Below are positions 1 to 5,547 of a stretch of DNA of 8,051 nt, in pieces. The notes below the pieces were generated by a model. It worked only from the letters and a program-made list of their open reading frames with translations, was not told the origin of the DNA and searched no databases. Every line of letters begins with the position of its first letter. The first letter of the stretch is position 1. The stretch comes from Acidobacteriaceae bacterium. Lineage in GTDB: Bacteria; Acidobacteriota; Terriglobia; Terriglobales; SbA1. Location of the stretch: assembly GCA_019237515.1 (NCBI GenBank), contig JAFAGX010000295.1, positions 1 through 8,051 on the forward strand, read 5' to 3'. The position numbers and the translations under genes are program-made.

Positions 1-30
1 TCGGAGGTTCAAATCCTCTCTCCCCGACCA
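1..30 (+). tRNA. 3' end of tRNA-Pro (partial)
   Basis: The window opens inside a tRNA gene. A T arm is visible: stem GGAGG (3-7), seven-base loop TTCAAAT (8-14) and stem CCTCT (15-19), with one G-T wobble. The 3' acceptor strand CTCCCCG (20-26), discriminator A (27) and an encoded CCA (28-30) follow. The acceptor ends in G72, so base 1 should be C. A C1-G72 pair with discriminator A is characteristic of bacterial tRNA-Pro, and the stretch closely resembles the 3' end of E. coli tRNA-Pro as I remember it. The anticodon lies outside the window, so the amino-acid identity is inferred, while the tRNA call itself is firm. Confidence 0.88.
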
Positions 31-181
31 TTCAATAACTTACGGTCGGTTTCCTTCGCTTTTGGGCCCCCTGAGCTCACGTGGAAAAAATACGACTCCC
101 TTCGAGCACTCATCCAGCAGCGCCGCTTCCCCAACAATATCAGCGAACACAGTATTGACTAGTACCTGCAGGCGTTGCCTT

Positions 182-1246
182 TTAGTTCTGATATTGCGCT
201 TTTGTGATGCCGAGGCGACGGATTTTGTTCTGGAGCGTAGTTCGCTTCAATCCCAGGCGTTCGGCGGCTCCCCCCTTACCCGCGATCCGTCCAGATGCAG
301 CTCGTAGTGCATCGATGATCACGCTAGATTGTGCCTGTCCAAAACTAGAGGTTGAGATAGCCATACTGACCGTCTCAGAAGCGCAGCGAAGCTCAGCCAT
401 TGGGACCTGCAACTCCTCACCGCTGGTAATAATGACGGCCCGTTCGAGGAAGTTTGCCAGCTCCCTTACGTTGCCGTTCCAGCGACAATTCGACAACATT
501 TCCATTGCTTGAGTTGGTATGGATCTAATCTGCTTCTGCATCCGCCGAGATAGCTTCGAGACAAAATAGTTGACCAGCAGCGGAATGTCCTCACGTCGGT
601 CGCGAAGAGGAGGGATTTCAATCGGAAACACGTTGAAGCGATAGAAAAGATCCTCCCTGAACTTCTGTTCCTGAATCATAGCTCCAAGGTCGCGATGAGT
701 GGCGGCGATGATGCGCACGTTGACGCGGATCGTCCTGGTACTTCCCAATCTTTCAAACTCCTGTTCCTGCACAGCCCGCAACAACTTTGGTTGCAGCTCC
801 AGGCTGATATCGCCGATCTCATCGAGAAAAATGGATCCACCGTCCGCCAGTTCGAATCGGCCCTTCCGTTGGATGAGAGCTCCGGTAAAAGCGCCACGCT
901 CATGGCCGAATAGTTCACTTTCCAGCAGTCCCGAAGGGATGGCTGCGCAGTTCATACGTACATAGGGGCGATCACGGCGGGAGCTAAGGTTGTGAATGGC
1001 ACGTGCAACCAACTCTTTTCCTGTGCCTGTCTCTCCGTGAAGGAGGACGGTGGAATCCGTCGGCGCAACCATCGCGACTTGTTGCAGCACTTTTCGCAAA
1101 GCGGCGCTCCGGCCGACGATGCCTTCGAAGCAGTCAGAATTGATTTCTGGTTCCAGATTGAACTGACCAGCTTCAAACTCACTCATGCCGGCGAAAGTGG
1201 TTGCCGCGAATCCTGCGGGATCTGTGAAAGCAGCGGTCGCGCCCAT
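182..1246 (-). CDS. Sigma-54-dependent transcriptional activator, FhlA-like AAA+ domain and Fis-type HTH, no sensor domain
   Basis: This 354-residue protein is a bacterial enhancer-binding protein, which uses ATP hydrolysis to remodel RNA polymerase-sigma-54 for open-complex formation. Visible motifs are Walker A GETGTGKE (71-78), the sigma-54-contacting loop GAFTGA (118-123), Walker B IFLDE (139-143), sensor I around AATHRDL (181-187), the arginine-finger region FREDLFYR (196-203) and sensor II GNVREL (258-263). The C-terminus (about 304-354) is a Fis-type helix-turn-helix. The AAA+ core reads much like FhlA. The N-terminal part before the AAA+ domain is only about 40 residues, with no receiver, GAF, PAS or V4R domain, so it resembles PspF in layout. 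Sensor II reads W-N-G-N rather than the usual W-P-G-N. The start is fixed by GGAGG five bases upstream of the ATG; an internal ATG at 1186 has no such site. The gene lies in the same direction as the upstream kinase/regulator pair but probably has its own promoter. Its target and signal are unknown. Confidence 0.93.
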   Translation of the reverse strand: MGATAAFTDPAGFAATTFAGMSEFEAGQFNLEPEINSDCFEGIVGRSAALRKVLQQVAMVAPTDSTVLLHGETGTGKELVARAIHNLSSRRDRPYVRMNCAAIPSGLLESELFGHERGAFTGALIQRKGRFELADGGSIFLDEIGDISLELQPKLLRAVQEQEFERLGSTRTIRVNVRIIAATHRDLGAMIQEQKFREDLFYRFNVFPIEIPPLRDRREDIPLLVNYFVSKLSRRMQKQIRSIPTQAMEMLSNCRWNGNVRELANFLERAVIITSGEELQVPMAELRCASETVSMAISTSSFGQAQSSVIIDALRAASGRIAGKGGAAERLGLKRTTLQNKIRRLGITKAQYQN

Positions 1247-1251
1247 AATCT

Positions 1252-1256
1252 CCTCC
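1252..1256 (-). promoter_or_regulatory. Ribosome binding site of the sigma-54 activator gene
   Basis: On the minus strand GGAGG sits five bases before the ATG at 1246. This strong site decides the start codon. It also shows that the short N-terminus is genuine and not a mis-called start inside a longer sensor-bearing protein. Confidence 0.8.
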
Positions 1257-1270
1257 CCGTTTTGCTTTAT

Positions 1271-1287
1271 TTGTGAATCATTGTGAA
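1271..1287. repeat. Direct repeat TTGTGAA, 10-bp period
   Basis: TTGTGAA occurs at 1271-1277 and again at 1281-1287 on the plus strand, exactly 10 bp apart (about one helical turn). The pair overlaps the proposed -10 region of the activator gene, where a repressor operator would be placed. The repeat is seen; the operator role is a guess, and two 7-mers can arise by chance. Confidence 0.35.
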
Positions 1288-1308
1288 CTGGGACACGTTT
1301 GCGAACAA
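1280..1308 (-). promoter_or_regulatory. Possible sigma-70-type promoter of the sigma-54 activator gene
   Basis: On the minus strand TTGTTC (1308-1303) and CACAAT (1285-1280) are 17 bases apart, matching the -35 and -10 consensus at 3 and 4 of 6 positions. Transcription would begin near 1273, giving a leader of about 27 bases before the ATG at 1246. The match is modest, so this is only a candidate. A terminator-like stem-loop after the response-regulator gene supports a separate promoter here. Confidence 0.3.
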
Positions 1309-1329
1309 CCCCAGATCAGGTCGAGAAAT

Positions 1330-1347
1330 CCGCTCTCTAGAGGGCGG
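1330..1347. promoter_or_regulatory. 18-bp near-perfect dyad upstream of the sigma-54 activator gene (possible operator)
   Basis: The sequence CCGC-T-CTCTAGAG-G-GCGG is self-complementary except for one T/G position per arm, so 16 of 18 bases pair. It lies 84-101 bases upstream of the activator start, just upstream of the proposed promoter. Dimeric Fis-type HTH proteins bind dyads of roughly this size, so autoregulation is a reasonable guess. A second copy was not seen elsewhere in the window. Confidence 0.4.
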
Positions 1348-1375
1348 GGCACGAGTTTAGTGAGGCAGCAAATCA

Positions 1376-1411
1376 CACCCAAAAGGGAGTTTCGAATTGA
1401 TCTTTTGGGTG
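1376..1411 (-). terminator. Stem-loop after the response-regulator gene, terminator-like
   Basis: CACCCAAAAG (1376-1385) and CTTTTGGGTG (1402-1411) form a perfect 10-bp stem, extendable by one G-T pair, around a loop of about 14-16 bases. It begins 37 bases past the stop of the regulator on the minus strand, the usual place for a terminator. The following minus-strand bases (TGATTTGC) are only weakly T-rich and the loop is long. It may be a weak terminator, an mRNA-stabilising hairpin or a protein-binding dyad. Confidence 0.45.
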
Positions 1412-1447
1412 GGGAGGGTTGACATTGTGCCGGAGTACGCAGCACAC

Positions 1448-2080
1448 CTACATTTCGATGATGCCGCGTTTCACTCCGATCATGGCAGCGTGGGTCCGAT
1501 CGTGGGCACCTAATTTGGAGAGGATGTTTTTAACTCGCCACTTGACGGTGTCTTCGGTGATGGAAAGCTGATCGGCGATTTGTTTGTTGGCGTTTCCGGC
1601 GGCAATCAACCGTAGCACGCTGATTTCTGCTGGGGTTAGTGCGTCGTCCGTCGAGTGCTCGGCGATTTCGTAAGAGGCTTCGGGAGAGAGCGCCTTTTTG
1701 CCAGCATGAACCGCTCGGATGGTTTCTACGAGCTCTTTGTGAAAGGTGTTTTTTAGCAGGTAACCTTGGGCTCCTGCTTTGAGGGCACGAACTATCTGTA
1801 CATCTCCCTTGTAGGTCGTGAGGACGATGATTTTCGCGCCAGGAAATTCTCCGCGAATCGCCATGATGGCATCAAGGCCGTTTATCTCCGGCATTTGCAG
1901 GTCCATCAGCGTGATGTCAGGATGGTGGGTTCGGAACTGCTGGATAGCCTCGCGACCATTCGACGCTTCGGCGACCATCGTCATGTCCGGCTGAGTGCGA
2001 ACGAGTACGGCTATGCCCTGTCTCACCAGAGCATGATCATCAACTGCAAGAATTCGAATCTGACCTGGCTTCTCACTCAC
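1448..2080 (-). CDS. NarL/FixJ-family two-component response regulator
   Basis: This is a 210-residue cytoplasmic DNA-binding regulator of normal family length. The receiver domain (about 8-125) has the acidic pair D14/D15, phosphoacceptor D60 in LMDLQMP, conserved T88 in VLTTY and K110 in LLK. A LuxR-type helix-turn-helix (about 147-205) contains the classic ALTPAEISVLRLIAAG opening and the recognition-helix region TEDTVKWRVKNI. All residues needed for phosphorylation are present. It starts with GTG and its first eight bases overlap the end of the kinase gene upstream; AAGGA lies 11 bases before the start. The overlap implies translational coupling and makes that kinase its almost certain phosphodonor. 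Its targets are not shown by the sequence; the divergent receptor promoter is the obvious candidate. Confidence 0.95.
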   Translation of the reverse strand: MSEKPGQIRILAVDDHALVRQGIAVLVRTQPDMTMVAEASNGREAIQQFRTHHPDITLMDLQMPEINGLDAIMAIRGEFPGAKIIVLTTYKGDVQIVRALKAGAQGYLLKNTFHKELVETIRAVHAGKKALSPEASYEIAEHSTDDALTPAEISVLRLIAAGNANKQIADQLSITEDTVKWRVKNILSKLGAHDRTHAAMIGVKRGIIEM

Positions 2081-5000
2081 GGTTGATGGTTTCCTTCACA
2101 TCAGCCTCTGTCCTGGATCTCTTTCCAAGGTACCAGAACCTTCGAATGGGCTTGGCGTATGCTCGGGATGCGGGAATAATCAGCTCAATCTCCGTACCGC
2201 TATCCACTTCACTCCAGATGGTCAGTTCACCACCCACAAGTTTGGCCCGTTCCCGCATGCCGTGCAAGCCGTAGTGGCCTTCACGTCCGTCTGCGCGCAG
2301 AATCTCAGGTTGAATCCCCTTTCCGTCATCTCGAACTCGAAGCCGAAAATATTTTTCGCCGTAGCGGATCTCAACTTCTACTCGGTGTGCTGCGGCATGT
2401 CGGAACGCGTTTCGCAGCGCCTCTGACGCAAGCCGGTAAACTTCGTCCCGCAGAATTGGATGCAGATTTCGCGCTGTACCTTCGACCAGCACTTGAAATG
2501 GAGTAGAGGTTTGGCCGCTTTCGGCTGCTGCAAGTTCTTCTCCGATGGTCCTTATGGCAACTTCCAGATCATTTTTCTCGATAGTGGATGTGCGTAGCCC
2601 ACCTACCGCATCGCGTCCTTCGGTAATCGCTTGAGAAGCCTGATCCACAGCATCTTCGAGGCTTGTACGAGCATCTGCCGGACGCTCGGGCAACATGTAA
2701 ATGACTGCCTGAAAACGCAGCAACAGTGCCTGGAAACTCTGCAACAGAGTGTCGTGGAGATCGCGGGCAATGCGCGTCCGTTCGGCCACGCGCGCCTCCA
2801 GCGTCAAATTAAATTGCTGCGCCAGTTGCTGCATCCGCAATCGATGTATTCCCCAGATCGCCGTCAGAAATACCGCGATGCACACTACGCGAAACCAATT
2901 CGTCTGGTAAAAGTGCGGCAACAGCACGAATCGCACAATCGCTTCCTGATCACTCCAAACGCCAAAATTGTTTACCGCTAGCACATGGAACGAGTACTCT
3001 CCGGGATCCATGTTCGTGTAGTGCGCAGTTCGGTGCGAGCCGGCGTTCACCCAGTCCTTATCAAAAGGTTCAAGCCGGTACTTGAAATGCAATTTTTGCG
3101 GAGCCGAAAAACTAAGGCCTGTAAATCGAAAATCGAATGTGTTACTGCCGGCCGGTACAGTGGTGCGCCGACTCCCAATTAACGCGAACTTGTTCGCCCA
3201 CGCCTCCTCCACCACGACCGGGGGCGGAAACCGATTGCCAGCAGCCGGATCGATCGCCACCACGCCGCGCAAGGTGGGAAACCAAATCCGCCCATCGCTG
3301 GTTATCCAGCCTCCCGGATTTCCGCCATTGGATTCCGTACTTCTCATGCCTTCCGCGGCTCCATACGATACCGGCGAAAGAAAAGGGACTTTCCCGTCGG
3401 CAAAGTCATTTAGCTCCTTTAAACTGAGCCGAAACACACTCTGATTGGAACTGAACCAGAGATTGCCCTCGCCATCCTCCAATATGCCGAGCAGCAAGTT
3501 GTCGGGCAGACCGTCTTGCGTGGTGATCGCCTTGAATCGGCCGTCGCGAAAACGGATTAATCCTCCGCCGTACGTCGCAACCCAGAGAGTGCCCGTCGAA
3601 TCCTGGTGGATGTCATATACAGAGTTGCTCGACATGCCTTGGTTCCGGTTATAGGTCACACTTTTGCTGCCCTGTATGTACCTGAGTCCTTCGAGGCCGC
3701 CCAGCCATAGGCCGCCGTCTCGATCCTCGGTGATTGCCCGCACATCGGAGATGCCGGGGACCTGCTCCAATTTTCCATCACGAAACTGATATAAGCCGCC
3801 GGGACGATCTTCCCTCAACCCACCGATCCAGAGCGTGCCTTCGCGGTCCTCAAAAATGATTTTCACGGCAGGTGCATCAACCTTGAAGTTGCTCAGCACA
3901 CCAGAACGAAGGCGATACAGGCCCCCGTACCCGCCAAACCACAGGTCGCCATCGCGTGTCTGGGCAATGCTGAGAAGATTCGTCATGTGAGGGAACTGGT
4001 GAAAGCCACGCCCGTCGAACCAATAGAGGTAATCTCCGCCCAGCCAGATTCGGCCTTGCCTGTCCTGAAACACACTGCTGAAGTTCGAGTCCGAGAGACC
4101 TTCGTCTTTTCCGTAGGCTGTCAAAGGGGCTCGCCGGAGACGAATCAGCCCTTCTCCAATGGTTCCAATCCACAAATTGCGTTCGCGACCTACCAGCAGG
4201 CTGCGTATTTTGAGCGATTCACCCGGTTGCGCTGGTAACGGTAGTGCTTCGGGAGGGCTGAGCGTGCCGTCTGCGATCCGCACCAGCCCGGCTGGCGTGA
4301 GCAGTAGCAACTGCTGATCCGGGTCCACCGTCATAGCAAACGAATATAAAAGAAGATCACCCGTCAACCGAGAGGGGCTGACCGAGGGCAGAGGAACATC
4401 CGAGAATACGCCGTGGTAATAACGCACGAGACGATATTGGTCACGCAAGGCAATCCAGACGCTTCCGTCGCGCGATTCGCGTACAAAAAAAACACTTGGC
4501 TCATTGGAGTGGAGCGTCGCGGTTGAGCCGTCGGCGGCGAAACGAACCACATCTTGCCCGCAACGGAACCACATGCTTCCATCTTGCGCCTGCAGAAAGA
4601 ATTCTCGCACTGCTCTTCCGCGGTGGTTGGGATAAGCTTCCAACTTAGCGCCGACGATATGCGCTACACCGCCCTCCGCAGTGTTGATCCAGACATTCCC
4701 TTCGAGGTCGCCGCGGATCGAATTGACCCACCTGTTTGGTAAACCATCGCGTTCGGTGTACGTGGTCGCAATCCCTTCCTGAAGTCGAATGAGCCCGTTA
4801 TCCACGGTGCCGATCCACAATGCGCCCGAGCGACTTTCATAGAGAGAAAAGATCTGATCGCTACCGAAGCCGGGTGTATTCGCGGAATTAAAAACCGTGA
4901 AGCGCTCCCCATCGAAGCGCGCTAAACCCCCGAATGTGCCTATCCAGATATAGCCGCGATGGTCCTGCAGCATCGCGTTTACAGAGTTTTGCGGCAAACC

Positions 5001-5279
5001 CTCTTCCGTGTGCCAAACCCGTGTGACGTACTGTGGCGCTTGTGATTGTGCGTGCATGGCAACCGTTGAGACGGTAACCAGCAGACCAGCGATACTCGCC
5101 AACCACAAGACGCGAGGCAGACCAGTGCGCAACTGGGGTCGCGCTACGGTCCCCAGGCAATTAATGTGAAGCACAAGCGGTCGGCGAGAACTCATGTTTG
5201 TAACTCGTAGCCGATCGGCCTCAGACACGATGATGCCGAACCAGGGGCAAACTAGTTTCGTTAGCAGCGAATTTAGCAC
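2073..5279 (-). CDS. Two-propeller sensor histidine kinase (Reg_prop x14, Y_Y_Y, HisKA_3, HATPase_c)
   Basis: This 1068-residue protein is a membrane sensor kinase. Residues about 56-77 form a signal peptide or anchor ending VAMHA, with likely cleavage before Q78. Fourteen propeller repeats follow (about 85-680), mostly of the form G-x-L/I-W-I/L-G-x...GL-x-R; I place their tryptophan-strand positions near 110, 153, 195, 235, 273, 322, 368, 410, 445, 482, 523, 564, 606 and 664. That count fits two seven-bladed propellers. A Y_Y_Y domain (about 690-786) precedes one membrane segment (about 793-812). The cytoplasmic part has phosphoacceptor H842 in RDLHDTLLQ, N-box residues E953 and N957, a G1 box D985-G-K-G and a G2-type GLHGMRERA. 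A basic tail of about 33 residues follows the ATPase fold. The start is uncertain: GTG at 5279 has AAGAAGG directly against it, and ATG at 5195 has no clear site but gives a more usual signal-peptide length. The ligand is unknown; related Bacteroidota sensors bind glycan fragments. Confidence 0.93.
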   Translation of the reverse strand: MLNSLLTKLVCPWFGIIVSEADRLRVTNMSSRRPLVLHINCLGTVARPQLRTGLPRVLWLASIAGLLVTVSTVAMHAQSQAPQYVTRVWHTEEGLPQNSVNAMLQDHRGYIWIGTFGGLARFDGERFTVFNSANTPGFGSDQIFSLYESRSGALWIGTVDNGLIRLQEGIATTYTERDGLPNRWVNSIRGDLEGNVWINTAEGGVAHIVGAKLEAYPNHRGRAVREFFLQAQDGSMWFRCGQDVVRFAADGSTATLHSNEPSVFFVRESRDGSVWIALRDQYRLVRYYHGVFSDVPLPSVSPSRLTGDLLLYSFAMTVDPDQQLLLLTPAGLVRIADGTLSPPEALPLPAQPGESLKIRSLLVGRERNLWIGTIGEGLIRLRRAPLTAYGKDEGLSDSNFSSVFQDRQGRIWLGGDYLYWFDGRGFHQFPHMTNLLSIAQTRDGDLWFGGYGGLYRLRSGVLSNFKVDAPAVKIIFEDREGTLWIGGLREDRPGGLYQFRDGKLEQVPGISDVRAITEDRDGGLWLGGLEGLRYIQGSKSVTYNRNQGMSSNSVYDIHQDSTGTLWVATYGGGLIRFRDGRFKAITTQDGLPDNLLLGILEDGEGNLWFSSNQSVFRLSLKELNDFADGKVPFLSPVSYGAAEGMRSTESNGGNPGGWITSDGRIWFPTLRGVVAIDPAAGNRFPPPVVVEEAWANKFALIGSRRTTVPAGSNTFDFRFTGLSFSAPQKLHFKYRLEPFDKDWVNAGSHRTAHYTNMDPGEYSFHVLAVNNFGVWSDQEAIVRFVLLPHFYQTNWFRVVCIAVFLTAIWGIHRLRMQQLAQQFNLTLEARVAERTRIARDLHDTLLQSFQALLLRFQAVIYMLPERPADARTSLEDAVDQASQAITEGRDAVGGLRTSTIEKNDLEVAIRTIGEELAAAESGQTSTPFQVLVEGTARNLHPILRDEVYRLASEALRNAFRHAAAHRVEVEIRYGEKYFRLRVRDDGKGIQPEILRADGREGHYGLHGMRERAKLVGGELTIWSEVDSGTEIELIIPASRAYAKPIRRFWYLGKRSRTEADVKETINRE

Positions 5280-5399
5280 CCTTCTTCGCTGTTTGTCAGG
5301 TGTTCTGAAAGGCCTTTAGGTCACTGAATCAATCATTTTGAAAGCACGCGATGACGAGAACTTGGTTCAGAGCGTAATAGAGAAGGGATCACGAATATC

Positions 5400-5415
5400 T
5401 GTGATGTACATCACA
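5400..5415. promoter_or_regulatory. CRP/FNR-family-like binding site 1 (perfect 16-bp palindrome)
   Basis: TGTGATGTACATCACA is a perfect palindrome and matches the CRP core TGTGA-N6-TCACA exactly. It lies in the divergent region, centred 140 bases before the receptor ATG and about 128 bases upstream of the kinase start. The match to the E. coli consensus is seen; which family member binds in this organism, and with which effector, is unknown. Confidence 0.7.
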
Positions 5416-5421
5416 AAGTTT

Positions 5422-5437
5422 CGTGACCTGCATCACT
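5422..5437. promoter_or_regulatory. CRP/FNR-family-like binding site 2
   Basis: CGTGACCTGCATCACT keeps the inverted core GTGA-N6-TCAC with degenerate outer bases. Its centre is 22 bp from that of the perfect site at 5400-5415, two helical turns, so two dimers would sit on the same DNA face. It is centred about 62-63 bases upstream of the proposed receptor transcription start, close to the class I CRP position of -61.5. Confidence 0.6.
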
Positions 5438-5456
5438 AACCAACAATGTTTCCATC

Positions 5457-5486
5457 TTGACAATGCTTCTCCAGCTTTCATAGCGT
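5457..5486 (+). promoter_or_regulatory. Likely promoter of the receptor gene
   Basis: A perfect -35 hexamer TTGACA (5457-5462) is followed after 18 bases by TAGCGT (5481-5486), which keeps the first, second and last bases of TATAAT. Transcription would start near 5492, leaving a leader of about 55 bases. The weak -10 suits an activator-dependent promoter, in line with the two CRP-like sites just upstream. The -35 is convincing; the exact -10 is less sure. Confidence 0.5.
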
Positions 5487-5527
5487 TACGGGTTGCAAGT
5501 TCCTCGAAAGTCCAGATTCGTTGATCG

Positions 5528-5541
5528 TCCCGAAAGCGGGA
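5528..5541 (+). promoter_or_regulatory. Small hairpin overlapping the receptor ribosome binding site
   Basis: TCCCG (5528-5532), loop AAAG and CGGGA (5537-5541) form a 5-bp stem. Its 3' arm contains the first bases of the ribosome binding site, whose GGAGG core (5539-5543) lies four bases before the ATG at 5548. A second, competing pairing is possible between GGGGG (5542-5546) and CCCCC (5564-5568) inside the coding region. Either could lower translation initiation. Short GC-rich stems occur by chance, so function is speculative. Confidence 0.3.
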
Positions 5542-5547
5542 GGGGGT

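Noticed and set aside
1..30. tRNA 3' end as an attachment site for an integrated element
   Set aside because: No second copy of the tRNA 3' sequence and no integrase gene appear in the window.
170..184. Small hairpin AGGC-GTT-GCCT followed by TTTT as a terminator
   Set aside because: The stem is only 4 bp and lies on the plus strand, where no gene needs termination; it overlaps the stop of a minus-strand gene.
62..307. Plus-strand open frame of 81 codons next to the tRNA
   Set aside because: Its second half runs antisense through the activator gene, it has no ribosome binding site, and the product has no recognisable motif.
1271..1287. CRP site upstream of the activator gene
   Set aside because: Two TGTGA half-sites are present but as direct repeats; no TCACA partner occurs at N6 spacing.
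1350..1375. Possible sigma-54 promoter on the minus strand (TGGGTGTGATTTGC near 1365-1378)
   Set aside because: The GG and GC elements are not 10 bases apart (9 or fewer to TTGC, 11 to the next GC), so the -24/-12 spacing fails. I found no better match in the 1247-1447 or 5280-5547 gaps.
1419..1424. Plus-strand TTGACA as a promoter for an antisense transcript
   Set aside because: No -10-like hexamer lies 16-18 bases downstream and no plus-strand gene follows.
2631..4238. Several plus-strand open frames of 65-120 codons opposite the kinase gene
   Set aside because: They are antisense shadows of a gene with clear domain content throughout, and none has a supporting start site or family signature.
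5308..5317. Palindrome AAAGGCCTTT upstream of the kinase gene
   Set aside because: Only 10 bp with no loop or neighbouring promoter element; this is expected by chance and too short to interpret.
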